Shown: positions 10,289 through 22,357 of the stretch, piece by piece | Numbering within the stretch: the first letter of the stretch is position 1 | How the letters are laid out: each line of letters opens with the position of its first letter | Source: Solimonas aquatica | GTDB lineage: Bacteria; Pseudomonadota; Gammaproteobacteria; Nevskiales; Nevskiaceae | Direction: 5' to 3' | Assembly: GCF_900111015.1 (NCBI RefSeq) | Contig: NZ_FOFS01000015.1 | Location: forward strand, 1 to 64,000 | Length of the DNA stretch: 64,000 nt | Notes under the pieces: model-generated | The model's input: only the letters and a program-made list of their open reading frames with translations | Told to the model about the DNA's origin: nothing | Database searches by the model: none | Translations under genes and position numbers: made by a program

Positions 10289-10765
10289 TCAAGCCGAGAC
10301 CTGGGTGAGTCGCTGCAGCAGCGCGGCGGTGCCGGCCCACACGTCCTGCCAGGTGATCTCAAAGCCGCGGGCGTCGCCGAAGTAAGGATCGGCCACCGCC
10401 TCGCCGCGACGCGCGTCGAGATGATCCAGCAGCAGGCTCAGCTCGGCACGCGCGCCTTCGGGTTTCAGTGCCTGCAGCGCGGCGAGATTGCTGTGGTCCA
10501 TGGCGACGATGTGGCTGTAGCGCGCGAAGTCCGCGCGCTGCACCTGACGTGCGCGATAGCCGCTGATGTCCACGCCGTGACGCAGGGCCACGGCCTGCGC
10601 GCGATGATCGGGCGGCTTGCCGATGTGCCAGTCGCCGGTGCCGGCGGAATCCACTTCCAGCGCCAGACTCGCCGCCTGCAGATGCGCGCGGAACGCAGCC
10701 TCGGCCAGCGGTGAGCGGCAGATGTTGCCGAGGCAGACGAAGAGGATGGCGGTGTGTGGCGGCAT
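10289..10765 (-). CDS. Low-molecular-weight protein tyrosine phosphatase
   Basis: About 158 aa, the usual family length. The P-loop CLGNICRS begins at Cys11 (nucleophile, with Arg17 and Ser18), and the C-terminal DPYF segment carries the general-acid Asp. It hydrolyses phosphotyrosine in the cytoplasm. There is no adjacent tyrosine kinase or capsule cluster, so no Wzb-like role is assigned. It is divergent from the phosphoesterase gene at 10988. Confidence 0.93.
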   Translation of the reverse strand: MPPHTAILFVCLGNICRSPLAEAAFRAHLQAASLALEVDSAGTGDWHIGKPPDHRAQAVALRHGVDISGYRARQVQRADFARYSHIVAMDHSNLAALQALKPEGARAELSLLLDHLDARRGEAVADPYFGDARGFEITWQDVWAGTAALLQRLTQVSA

Positions 10766-10987
10766 GCGTGGCTTCCGTGTCGGATCGTGCGCTGCGGATT
10801 ATCGCGTGAATTGACGCCTTCTCCCGGCCCGTCGGAGGAAAGGGAATTCCTGACGAAGCCCTCACTTCATAAGGGTGTGCAGCACGGCTCTGCGCCATGC
10901 CTGGGCAGCCACGCCAGCCGGCCTCTGTCAAAGACCTGCAACCCAGGCTTCATAAGCTCCGCGCTTCACTTTCGGGGATATGAAACC

Positions 10988-12382
10988 ATGAATCAGTCGG
11001 ACGAAGCCGGCGTGGATCGCAGGCGTCGGCAGTTGCTCGCGGGACTCGCGGCGACGGCGGGTTTGTCGGCCTGTGGCAGCAGCGAGGCGCCGGGCACGGT
11101 CAGCATCAAGTCGCTGCCGCTGCCGGCGGATTCGGGCATCGATCACATCGTGGTGGTGATGATGGAGAACCGCTCCTTCGATCATTACCTGGGCTGGGTG
11201 CCGGGCGCCAACGGCCGGCAGGCGAATCTCGGCTACCAGGACAGCGAAGGACAGACGCAGCGCAGCCATCATCTGCAGGACTACCAGAACTGTGCGCTGG
11301 CCGATCCGGATCACAGCTACGAAGCCGGCCGCCGGCATTTCAACAACGGTCAGTGCGACGGCTTTCTGCTCACGCAGCCGGCGGGCGATCTGTTCCCCAT
11401 CGGTTACTACACGGCCGACGATCTGCCCTTCTACAAGGGTCTGGTGGAGCACTGGACGGTCTGCGACCGCTACCACACCGGTCTGATGGGGCCCACGTAT
11501 CCGAACCGTCTGTACATGCACGCCGGGCAGACCGATCGCCTGGAGAACACCGAGGCGCTGTTCAAGCAGCCCACGGTCTGGGATGCGCTCAAGAGCGTGA
11601 ACGCCGAGGGCCGCTACTATCACAGCGACGCGGCGGGCTATGCCTTCGTCTCGGTGCTGCTCGCCGGCCACAATCCCGGCGCGGCCAACATCCTGCCGCT
11701 GTCGCGCTTCATGAGCGATGCTGCCAGCGGCAATCTGCCGGACGTGGCCTTCGTCGATCCGGCCATGCTCAATGAAGAGAAAGGCACCTCCAATGACGAT
11801 CATCCGCTGGCCGACATCCGCGCCGGCCAGGTGTTCCTGAATTCCATCTACGAGGCCCTGCGCACCAGCCCGCAGTGGAGCAAGACGCTGTTGATCATCA
11901 ACTACGATGAGTGGGGCGGTTTCTTCGATCACGTGCCGCCGCCGATCGCGCCGGTGGGCTACGAGGAGTTCAAGGCCACCGGCAACGATGGCCGGCTGGG
12001 CTTTCGCGTGCCCTGCTTCGCCATCGGTCCGCGCGCGCGGCGCGGCTACATCGAGTCGCGACAGCTGGACCCGAATTCCATCCTCAATCTGATCGCCTGG
12101 CGTTTCGGCTTTGCGCCGCTGGGCGCACGTGGCGCCAGCTCGATGAACTTTGCGCAGGTGCTGGATCTGGAATCCGCGCCCCGCCTCGATGCGCCGGTTT
12201 TCGACGTGCCCGATGATCCTTCCTACGGCACGGCCTGTGCGGCGCAGCTCTCGCAGGCAGCCAAGCGCCTGGATGCCGCGCGTCTGGCCGAGGTGGAGCG
12301 TCGGCATCGCGAACATCGCGCGGAATGGCAGAGCCTGGTGCAGCTGGCGCTTGACGCCGGCCACGGCCCTGTCGCAACGTGA
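10988..12382 (+). CDS. Tat-type lipoprotein phosphoesterase, phospholipase C/acid phosphatase-like
   Basis: About 464 aa. The N-terminus carries a twin-arginine-like stretch (DRRRRQLLAGLAATAGLSAC) whose lipobox Cys suggests a lipid anchor. The phosphoesterase family (PF04185) opening HIVVVMMENRSFDHYLGW follows, and later LLIINYDEWGGFFDHV with metal-binding Asp and His. The family covers phospholipases C and acid phosphatases; the substrate cannot be read from sequence. ATG 10988 was chosen because it gives the signal peptide. The next phosphoesterase follows closely, suggesting an operon. Confidence 0.85.
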   Translation: MNQSDEAGVDRRRRQLLAGLAATAGLSACGSSEAPGTVSIKSLPLPADSGIDHIVVVMMENRSFDHYLGWVPGANGRQANLGYQDSEGQTQRSHHLQDYQNCALADPDHSYEAGRRHFNNGQCDGFLLTQPAGDLFPIGYYTADDLPFYKGLVEHWTVCDRYHTGLMGPTYPNRLYMHAGQTDRLENTEALFKQPTVWDALKSVNAEGRYYHSDAAGYAFVSVLLAGHNPGAANILPLSRFMSDAASGNLPDVAFVDPAMLNEEKGTSNDDHPLADIRAGQVFLNSIYEALRTSPQWSKTLLIINYDEWGGFFDHVPPPIAPVGYEEFKATGNDGRLGFRVPCFAIGPRARRGYIESRQLDPNSILNLIAWRFGFAPLGARGASSMNFAQVLDLESAPRLDAPVFDVPDDPSYGTACAAQLSQAAKRLDAARLAEVERRHREHRAEWQSLVQLALDAGHGPVAT

Positions 12383-12405
12383 ATCGAAACATTCGGGGCC
12401 TTGCG

Positions 12406-13635
12406 ATGAAGTCTTGGGTCTGGCGCCTGACGGCGCTGTTGGCGATGGTGCTGCTGGCGGCCTGTGGCAACAGCACGCAGCCGCAGGCGGAAAGCATCGG
12501 TCATGTGTTCCTGATCGTGCTCGAAAACAAGAGCTACGACTTGAGCTTCGGCTCCGACACCGCTGCGCCGTATCTGGGCAAGACCCTGCCGGCGCAGGGT
12601 CTGCTGCTGGAAAACTACTACGCCACCAGCCACGCCAGTCTGGGCAATTACGTTTCGCTGATCAGCGGCCAGGGTGCCAATGCGCAGACGCAGGCGGACT
12701 GTCCGGTGTTCACGTACAGCTTCAATCTGGGCATCGACAGCGATGGGCAGATTCGCGGCAGTTCCTGCCTGTATCCGGTCACCGTGCCCAATCTGGCGGA
12801 TCAGCTGCGCGCCGCCGGCCTTTCCTGGAAGGCCTATCAGGAAGACATGGGCAATGATCCGTCCCGCTACGATCCGGCGCTGGCCGCCAGCAGCGCGCGG
12901 CCCTATGGTCCGCGCCGCTGCGGGCATGCCGCGGTGGGCGAGCAGGATCACACGCAGGCGGCCACCGCCACGGATCAGTACGCCATGCGCCACAACCCCT
13001 TCATGTACTTTCGCAGCGTGATCGATGATCAGGCTTACTGCGATGAGCATGTGGTGAATCTGGCCGATGCCTTCGCGCAGGATCTGAAATCCGTAGACCG
13101 CACGCCGGCTTTCAGCTTCATCACGCCCAATCTCTGCAGCGATGGTCACGATGCCAACTGCGCCGACGGCAGCGTCGGCGGACTCACCGGCATCGATCGT
13201 TTCCTGAGTGAGTGGGTGCCGAAGATTCTGGCCTCGCCTGCGTTCCAGAAAGACGGGCTGCTGATCATCACCTACGATGAGTCTTCGAATCAGGTCAGCA
13301 ATCCGGCGGATGCCGAGGCCTGCTGCGGCGAAAGCGGCACGGCCTATCAGCTCCTGCTGCAGCCCGGCATCGTCGGGCCCGGCGGTGGGCGCGTGGGTGC
13401 GGTGCTGATCTCGCCCTTCATCAAGGCCGGCTCGGTCTCCACGCGTCGCTACAACCATTACTCGCTGCTGCGCAGTGTGGAAGAGATTTTTGGTCTGGCG
13501 TATCTGGGGCACGCCAAGGACGGCGATGTCGCCAACGCGGTATCCAGCTGCGATGACGGCCAGCAGCCCTGCGGTTTTGGCGCGGATGTCTACACCGCGC
13601 GGACGCCGAAGTTGCCGGCGCGTCCGGCCGGCTGA
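12406..13635 (+). CDS. Lipoprotein phosphoesterase (acid phosphatase-like)
   Basis: About 409 aa. ATG 12406 gives a lipoprotein signal (MKSWVWRLTALLAMVLLAAC); an in-frame GTG at 12379 overlaps the previous stop and is less likely. Phosphoesterase signatures are HVFLIVLENKSYD near the N-terminus and GLLIITYDESSNQ later. It is a diverged relative of the preceding gene, and 23 bp separate them, so both probably act in the periplasm or at the outer membrane. A fragment of a related gene lies at 10138-10251. Confidence 0.83.
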   Translation: MKSWVWRLTALLAMVLLAACGNSTQPQAESIGHVFLIVLENKSYDLSFGSDTAAPYLGKTLPAQGLLLENYYATSHASLGNYVSLISGQGANAQTQADCPVFTYSFNLGIDSDGQIRGSSCLYPVTVPNLADQLRAAGLSWKAYQEDMGNDPSRYDPALAASSARPYGPRRCGHAAVGEQDHTQAATATDQYAMRHNPFMYFRSVIDDQAYCDEHVVNLADAFAQDLKSVDRTPAFSFITPNLCSDGHDANCADGSVGGLTGIDRFLSEWVPKILASPAFQKDGLLIITYDESSNQVSNPADAEACCGESGTAYQLLLQPGIVGPGGGRVGAVLISPFIKAGSVSTRRYNHYSLLRSVEEIFGLAYLGHAKDGDVANAVSSCDDGQQPCGFGADVYTARTPKLPARPAG

Positions 13636-13644
13636 GGCGCGCGC

Positions 13645-15282
13645 ATGCGCCGGCGCTGGCTGCTGCTCCTGCCGGTGGCAGCGGCGCTGCTCGCTGCTTT
13701 CCGGCCCGCGGCTTACGATCCCACTGCGGCGGCGCGCGCCGAGAAGGCGCGCGGCCGCATCGGCAATGTGCTCGCGCACATTCCGCCGCAGTGCTACACC
13801 GACACCCAGGGCCGCGCCAATCCCTGCTGGGTCTGCCACAGCGGCGCCACGCGCGCCAATGGCATCGACGACTGGCAGCTGCAGGCCGATTACGCCTTCA
13901 ATGCCCTGGGCCGCGAGAATCACTGGCGCAATCTGTTCGTGGATCGCCGCGCGCCCATCGCGCAGATCCGCGACGCCGAGATCCTGCGCTATGTGCGGCA
14001 GGACAACAGCGTGGGTTTGCGCGAGGCCTTGCTGCAGCTGCCGGCGGCGCAGCGGCCGCGCTGGATTCCCGATCTGGACTGGTCGCAAGGCTTCGATGCG
14101 CAGGGCTGGGCGCGCGATGGCAGTGGCTGGCGCGCGTTTCGCTACCAGCCCTTTCCCGGCAGTTTCTGGCCCGCCAATGGCAGCAGCGATGATGTGTTGA
14201 TCCGCCTGCCGCCCGCGTTTCGCCGCGATGCGCAGCAGCAGGAATCGCGCGCCGTGTATGCCCTGAATCTGGCGCTGCTGGAAGCGGCGGTGGCGGTGCC
14301 GGACACGCGCGAGGCGGCGCAGCTGCAGCGCGCGGTGGAAGCCGTGGACGAGCGCCTGCTGGGTTTCGATCTGGACGGCGATGGCCGTCTGGATTTCACG
14401 CAGCGCATCCAGCGCCTGCCGCCGCATTACGCGGGTGCGGCTGGCGACGTGGTCTTGGAGCGCTATCGCTATCCGGTGGGCACGGAGTTTCTGCACAGCC
14501 TGCGTTACCTGGACCCCGATGCGGCCGACATGCGCGCCACGCGCTTCAAGGAGCTGCGTTACGCGCGCAAGATTTTTGCGCTGGACGCGGCGCACACGCA
14601 GCTGCGTGATGCGCAGGAGGCTCGCGAGCAGACGGCCGGCGGCTGGCCCTACTTCGGCGGCGATGCCTTCAGCGGCATCTTCAGCGAACGCGGCTGGCAG
14701 CTGCAGGCCTATATCGAGCAGGCCGACGGCCGCCTGCGCCTGCAGACGCGCGAGGAACAGATGAGCTGCATGGGCTGCCACAGCGGCATCGGCATCACCG
14801 TGGACGCCAGCTTCGCGCTGCCGCGCAAGCCGCCGGGCGCGGCGGGCTGGGGCTATCAGTCGCTGGCCGGGCTGCAGGATCGTCCGCAGGCCGGCAGCCG
14901 CACGCCGGAGTACGCGCTGTATCTGCGGCGCGCCGGCGCGGGCGACGAGTACCGCAACAATGCCGAGCTGCTGAGGCGCTATTTTCCGAATGGCGCGCTG
15001 GATACGGCCGCGCTGCGCCGCATCGCGGTGGGTGGCGATCAGGATATTCGCACGCTGCTGCTGCCCAGCCGCGAACGTGCGCTGGCCCTGGACAAGGCGT
15101 ATCGGACGCTGGTGCGCGAACAGTCCTTTGCGCTGGGACGCGAGGCGCCGCTGCAGCCGCCGGCGTATCTGCTGCGCCAGATCAAGGAATCCCGCACCGG
15201 ACTGCGCGAGGCTGACGATCGTGTCTTTCGCGATGCGCGCCTGTGGCTGGAATGGGACAGCGGCGATGCGCGGTCGCCATGA
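13645..15282 (+). CDS. Secreted di-heme cytochrome-like protein of unknown function
   Basis: About 545 aa with an N-terminal hydrophobic signal (RRRWLLLLPVAAALLAA). It has two haem c sites: CWVCH at 61-65 and CMGCH at 375-379, far apart in the chain, so it is probably a periplasmic di-haem redox protein. I do not recognise the family beyond this. It starts 9 bp after the second phosphoesterase, implying co-transcription. A terminator follows at 15334. Electron partners are unknown; the HiPIP just downstream is a candidate. Confidence 0.75.
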   Translation: MRRRWLLLLPVAAALLAAFRPAAYDPTAAARAEKARGRIGNVLAHIPPQCYTDTQGRANPCWVCHSGATRANGIDDWQLQADYAFNALGRENHWRNLFVDRRAPIAQIRDAEILRYVRQDNSVGLREALLQLPAAQRPRWIPDLDWSQGFDAQGWARDGSGWRAFRYQPFPGSFWPANGSSDDVLIRLPPAFRRDAQQQESRAVYALNLALLEAAVAVPDTREAAQLQRAVEAVDERLLGFDLDGDGRLDFTQRIQRLPPHYAGAAGDVVLERYRYPVGTEFLHSLRYLDPDAADMRATRFKELRYARKIFALDAAHTQLRDAQEAREQTAGGWPYFGGDAFSGIFSERGWQLQAYIEQADGRLRLQTREEQMSCMGCHSGIGITVDASFALPRKPPGAAGWGYQSLAGLQDRPQAGSRTPEYALYLRRAGAGDEYRNNAELLRRYFPNGALDTAALRRIAVGGDQDIRTLLLPSRERALALDKAYRTLVREQSFALGREAPLQPPAYLLRQIKESRTGLREADDRVFRDARLWLEWDSGDARSP

Positions 15283-15333
15283 CCATGACCGGGATCATGG
15301 CCATTTCGACATATCGATAGCATCATAGGCGCT

Positions 15334-15358
15334 GCCAGCCTTTGCGCTGGCCTTTTTC
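15334..15358 (+). terminator. Terminator after the di-heme gene
   Basis: The stem GCCAGC / GCTGGC with a 6-base loop is followed by CTTTTT. It separates the phosphoesterase/cytochrome unit from the HiPIP gene. Confidence 0.7.
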
Positions 15359-15402
15359 CATCCACCACGTTCTGCGCCCTCGGGGGCCTCAGGAGACGGG
15401 TC

Positions 15403-15735
15403 ATGAGCCATCGTTGCGATCGTCGTCAATTTCTGAAAACGGCTACGGCCGTGTTCGCCACCGCTGCCAGCGGCGGCCTCTTGCTGAGCCCGGCCGCGCA
15501 GGCCGCGGACAAGGTCGCGGTCAGCGATCCCGCCGCCGTCGGTCTGGGTTACACCGAAGACGCCGGCAAGATCGACGCCAAGAAGGAAACCATGTTCAAG
15601 GCCGGCTCCGCCTGCGCCAACTGCATGCTCTACGCTGCAGCCCAGGCCGCTGGCGGCTACGCGCCCTGCGGCGCCTTCGGCGGCAAGCTGGTCAACGCCA
15701 AGGGCTGGTGCCGCGCCTACGCGAAGAAGGCCTAA
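15403..15735 (+). CDS. hip: High-potential iron-sulfur protein (HiPIP)
   Basis: About 110 aa. A twin-arginine signal (DRRQFLKTATAVFATAASG) is followed by a mature domain with the four cluster cysteines at 71, 74, 89 and 103 (C-x2-C-x14-C-x13-C) and the GWCRAY C-terminus of HiPIPs. It is a periplasmic soluble 4Fe-4S electron carrier, delivered folded by Tat. A GGAGA site precedes ATG 15403. It stands alone between a terminator and the YheT-like gene; electron donor and acceptor are not shown. Confidence 0.93.
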   Translation: MSHRCDRRQFLKTATAVFATAASGGLLLSPAAQAADKVAVSDPAAVGLGYTEDAGKIDAKKETMFKAGSACANCMLYAAAQAAGGYAPCGAFGGKLVNAKGWCRAYAKKA

Positions 15736-15782
15736 AAGCTTTCGCTTCGCTTGCGCTCGCTCATGGCCGCTATCATGCGGCC

Positions 15783-16787
15783 ATGAGCGAGATGCCCCAT
15801 GCGGCGCACGGCCGCATCATTGAATCCGAGTTCCGTCCCCATCCCTGGCTGCGCGGGCCGCATGCGCAGACCCTGATTCCCAGCCTGCTGCGACCGCTGC
15901 CGGCGCTGGATTTTTCCATCGAGACCCTGGAGCTGCCCGACGGCGACTTCGTGCGCCTCGGCTGGTGCGGCGCGCCGGAGGCCTCACGCGTCGCGGTGCT
16001 GGTGCATGGCCTCACCGGCGGCTTCGACTCCAAGTATCTGCGTGGCCTGGCGCTGCTGCTGGTGGCGCAGGACTGGCGCGTGGCGATGCTGGAACTGCGC
16101 GGCGGCGGCGAGCTGCCCAATCGCAGCGCCCACACTTATCACCATGGCGACACCGGCGATCTGCGCTTTCTCTGGCAGCAGCTGCAGGCGCGCGCGCCGC
16201 AGCGGCGCATCGCGGCGGTGGGCTGGTCGCTGGGTGCCAACGTGCTGCTCAAGGCGCTGGGCGAGGAGGGCGCGCGCTCGCCGGTGGATGTGGCGGTGGC
16301 GTCCTGCGCGCCGTTTCTGCTGCAGCCCTGCGCGGAAAAGCTCGGCACCGGTTTCGCGCGCGTGTACCAGCGGCACATCATGAAAGGTCTGCACGAGCTG
16401 GTGCGGCGCAAGCACGCCAGCGTGCAGCTGCCGGCCGGTGTGGACGTGGCAGCGGCGCTGCGCGCGCAGGATTTCTTCGCGTTCGATGATGCCTACACCG
16501 CGCCGCTGCACGGCTTTGCCGATGCCCGCGATTACTACGCGCGCTGCCAGTGCGGGCCGTATCTCAAGCGCATCGAAACCCCGACCCTGATCATCAATGC
16601 CCGCGATGATCCCTTCATGGTGCGCGGTCTGCTGCCGCGCGCCGAAGCGCTGGCGCCGGCCGTGACGCTGGAGCTGACGCAGCGCGGCGGCCATGTCGGC
16701 TTCGTGGCGCGTGCCCGCAACGGCGGCCTGGATTACTGGCTGGAGCGGCGCATCGCGCAGTGGCTGGAGCAGGCGCTGCCGGCCTGA
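15783..16787 (+). CDS. YheT-family alpha/beta hydrolase
   Basis: About 334 aa. The YheT/ABHD N-terminal signature FRPHPWLRGPHAQTL is present. The nucleophile elbow is GWSLGAN (Ser), with an acid residue in NARDDPF and the catalytic His in GGHVGFV. Members are carboxylesterases of poorly known substrate. ATG 15783 follows a stop-containing spacer after the HiPIP gene; no terminator is obvious between them. Confidence 0.88.
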   Translation: MSEMPHAAHGRIIESEFRPHPWLRGPHAQTLIPSLLRPLPALDFSIETLELPDGDFVRLGWCGAPEASRVAVLVHGLTGGFDSKYLRGLALLLVAQDWRVAMLELRGGGELPNRSAHTYHHGDTGDLRFLWQQLQARAPQRRIAAVGWSLGANVLLKALGEEGARSPVDVAVASCAPFLLQPCAEKLGTGFARVYQRHIMKGLHELVRRKHASVQLPAGVDVAAALRAQDFFAFDDAYTAPLHGFADARDYYARCQCGPYLKRIETPTLIINARDDPFMVRGLLPRAEALAPAVTLELTQRGGHVGFVARARNGGLDYWLERRIAQWLEQALPA

Positions 16788-16793
16788 GGGTGC

Positions 16794-17786
16794 TCAGGGC
16801 GCAGGCGGATTCAGATAGGCCTGGCGGATCAGGCGCCCGCAGGCGGCCGAATCCACGTAAGCGCTGAGGCTGTGATCCTCGCGCACCAGCAGACCGTAGA
16901 ACTGGCGGCTGGCATCGATCCAGGGATAGAAGCCGAAGGCGCCGGGGCTGCTGTAGCTGCCATCGTCTTCCACCCAGTGGGCGATCGAGTAACGCCAGTG
17001 CATGCTGGTCGGCACCGGCGTGTACTGCGCCGTGCAGCTCTTCTTCGCGGGCACCGGCGTGCTGTGGTCCTCCCAGGCGCACACCGAGTTGCTGCCCAGC
17101 AGACTGCTGAGTTTGAGTGTGCCGCGCAGCAGCTTCTGCAGAAACACCGCGTAATGCGCTGCATCGCTCAGGCCGCCACCGCCCGGCTGCGGACTGTCGA
17201 AAGCGGTGCCGAGCTCGCTGCCGAGTCTGGCATTGAGTTCCGTGCCCAGCTGCGCGCTGTTGGCGCTGCCCAGGCCCAGATCGAGCGCCGCGTATTTCTG
17301 CAGATGACCGGCGTCGTAGTAAAAGTAGCCGATGCTTCCCGGGGTCTGCCGATCATTGATCCCGGCCTGGAAGCATTGCCCGACCGTCAGCGCCGCCTGT
17401 GTGGCGGCATTGCTCCGGGTGCAGGAGGTGTAGGACTCGTTGCGGTAACCGCTGAGCATGCGCGTGGCCTGCAGATCGGCGGCGGTGAGCACACCGCCAT
17501 GCAGTTCGGCGACATAGGCGCCGAACCACCATTTGCTGGCCGAGGCGATCAGCAGGCCTGTGCTGCGCGCATACGTCGTTTCGGACTGCGGCGAGCCTTC
17601 GCCGACGATCAGTCCCGTGCCGTCGCCGACTTCCCACCAGAACGGCTGAATCTTCTGGCAGGCCTTCTGGTTCAGGGCGGCGTTGCGCGCGGCGGCGATG
17701 CGTGTCGACTGGGTTTGCGCGCCTGCGCCCTGCGTCAGCAGCAGGCACAGCAGCGTCAGCCAGGTGGCGGCATGGGCGCGGCTCAC
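16794..17786 (-). CDS. Secreted serine hydrolase, beta-lactamase-like fold
   Basis: About 330 aa with a signal peptide (ATWLTLLCLLLTQGAGAQ). A Ser-x-x-Lys active-site motif (SASK) sits in LIASASKWWFGAY, as in penicillin-binding/class C lactamase-fold enzymes, and a Tyr-rich GYFYYDAG segment could supply the second motif. Conserved aromatic GAFGFYPWID lies near the C-terminus. Substrate unknown. It starts with GTG overlapping the stop of the truncated paralogue upstream (GTGA), so the pair is translationally coupled. Confidence 0.7.
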   Translation of the reverse strand: MSRAHAATWLTLLCLLLTQGAGAQTQSTRIAAARNAALNQKACQKIQPFWWEVGDGTGLIVGEGSPQSETTYARSTGLLIASASKWWFGAYVAELHGGVLTAADLQATRMLSGYRNESYTSCTRSNAATQAALTVGQCFQAGINDRQTPGSIGYFYYDAGHLQKYAALDLGLGSANSAQLGTELNARLGSELGTAFDSPQPGGGGLSDAAHYAVFLQKLLRGTLKLSSLLGSNSVCAWEDHSTPVPAKKSCTAQYTPVPTSMHWRYSIAHWVEDDGSYSSPGAFGFYPWIDASRQFYGLLVREDHSLSAYVDSAACGRLIRQAYLNPPAP

Positions 17787-18070
17787 GGGCTGAGGCCCGT
17801 GGCGTACGCCTTGCGGCTCAGACGCCCGCCATACACGGACGCGGCATAGGTATTGGCGCTGCGGTCGTGACCGGCGATCAGGCCATAGCTGCTGCGGCCG
17901 GCGCTGATCCAGGGATGGAAGCCGAAGAAGCCGGCGCTGCTGAACGCGCCGTCGCCGACCTTGGGATCGTCTTCCACCCGGTGGCCCCGCAGCACCGCCG
18001 TCAAACCCGCCGCTATCCCCGTTTTCAAGTGCCGCTCCCCGTGCCGCGTGATGGTTGATTGCTGAGACAA
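17783..18070 (-). pseudogene. Truncated paralogue of the adjacent serine hydrolase
   Basis: Its last ~65 residues (HRVEDD...GFFGFHPWISAGRSSYGL...GGRLSRKAY) align with the C-terminus of the neighbouring hydrolase (HWVEDD...GAFGFYPWIDASRQFYGL...CGRLIRQAY). The SxxK motif and about 250 N-terminal residues are missing. It is most likely the remains of a tandem duplication. The open frame persists and overlaps the downstream GTG start by 4 bases, so it may still serve to couple translation. Confidence 0.75.
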
Positions 18071-18102
18071 GGCCCGAGCTGCTTTGTCCCAGGCTCCGGC
18101 GC

Positions 18103-20925
<2,823 letters not shown>

Positions 20926-21076
20926 GCCAAAGCAAGGGTTGAGGGCAGCGGAGTACTATATGCGGACGCGGGCCTGCGCTGCAGGATGGATTTCACCCGG
21001 TCCATGACTCGTGACTGGCAAGCGTTTTGCGCCGCGGTTCCCATCGATACGCATCCCAACCGGTAAAATTGCTGAC

Positions 21077-22261
21077 ATGAACGCTCTTGAATGGCGGGCG
21101 ACCGCAGCCTTGTCGCTACTGCAGGCCTTGCGCATGCTGGGCATGTTCATGATTTTGCCGGTGTTCGCCCTGTATGCCGAACACCTGCCGCAGGCCGCCA
21201 CGCCGATGCAGGTGGGCCTGGCGATCGGTTTGTACGGTTTGGTACAAGCCTGTCTGCAAATCCCCCTGGGTATGTGGTCGGATCGCATCGGCCGCAAGCC
21301 GGTGATCGTGCTGGGCCTGGTGATTTTTTCCGCAGGCAGCTTCATCGCCGGACACGCCGAGGAAATCCACTGGATTCTGCTCGGGCGCGCGGTGCAGGGC
21401 GCCGGCGCCATCTCCGGGGCGGTCTCGGCCCTGCTCTCGGACGTGACGCGTCCCCAGGTGCGCACGCAGGCGATGGCGGTGATGGGCGCCGGCATGGGCC
21501 TGGCCTTCGTCATCGCGCTGATTCTCGGGCCCATCGTCAGCGGCCTGATCAATGTCGATGGCATCTTCGATCTCACCGGCGTGCTGGCCCTGCTGGCGGT
21601 GCCGGCGGTGCTGTTCCTGGTGCCCGACGTGCCGGTGATGAAGACCCAGCGCGAAGGCCTGATGAAAACCCTGCTCGACGGCCAGCTGCTGCGCCTGGAC
21701 GGCGGCGTGTTCATGCTGCATGCGACCATGACCATGCTGTTCATCGCCGCGCCGCAGGCCCTGGTGGACACCCTGCATCTGCCCAGCGCCCAGCACTGGC
21801 AGGTCTATCTGCCGGTGCTGCTGCTGTCGCTGCTGCCGGTGTTTCCGCTGATCCGGCGCATCGAGGCGCGCGGCGCGGTCAAGCGCGCCTTCCTCGGCGC
21901 CATCGGGCTGCTGGCACTGGCCCTGCTCACCGCCTCGGAGCTGCATGGCAATGCCATCGGTCTGTGGCTGGCCCTGTTCCTGTTCTTCGCCGGCTTCAAT
22001 TATCTGGAAGGCACGCTGCCCTCGCTGATCTCGCGGCGCGCGCCGCCCGAGCACAAGGGCGCGGCCCTGGGCGTCTACGCCAGCAGCCAGTTCCTGGGCG
22101 GCTTCATCGGCGGCACCCTGGGCGGTTTCGCCAGCGGTCACTGGGGCGTGGGCGGCACCTTCGCGGTGGCCGCCTGCCTGCCGCTGATCTGGTTCACCTT
22201 CGCGGTGACCCTGCAGCCGCCGCCCTCGCTGCGGCATCTGCAGTCCAGCTCCGGCCACTGA
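21077..22261 (+). CDS. MFS transporter, YajR-like
   Basis: About 394 aa, a polytopic inner-membrane protein. The MFS motif A loop between helices 2 and 3 is clear (GMWSDRIGRKPV). Many hydrophobic segments follow, consistent with 12 helices. Substrate unknown; homologues are annotated as drug or sugar efflux. ATG 21077 gives a normal first helix, while upstream in-frame codons would add a basic non-membrane leader. Its place between uvrA and ssb is a known gammaproteobacterial arrangement. Confidence 0.9.
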   Translation: MNALEWRATAALSLLQALRMLGMFMILPVFALYAEHLPQAATPMQVGLAIGLYGLVQACLQIPLGMWSDRIGRKPVIVLGLVIFSAGSFIAGHAEEIHWILLGRAVQGAGAISGAVSALLSDVTRPQVRTQAMAVMGAGMGLAFVIALILGPIVSGLINVDGIFDLTGVLALLAVPAVLFLVPDVPVMKTQREGLMKTLLDGQLLRLDGGVFMLHATMTMLFIAAPQALVDTLHLPSAQHWQVYLPVLLLSLLPVFPLIRRIEARGAVKRAFLGAIGLLALALLTASELHGNAIGLWLALFLFFAGFNYLEGTLPSLISRRAPPEHKGAALGVYASSQFLGGFIGGTLGGFASGHWGVGGTFAVAACLPLIWFTFAVTLQPPPSLRHLQSSSGH

Positions 22262-22357
22262 ACGCACTGCCCCAGGGCGGTGCGGTCTGGCTTTATGGTC
22301 TAATGCGCGCTCTGCCGGCGCGGTAGGCGTGCCGGAACACTCGAAATGGGAGGCACC

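Noticed and set aside
20926-21076. LexA/SOS box in the uvrA upstream region
   Set aside because: Looked for CTGT-N8-ACAG or close variants; none found by eye.
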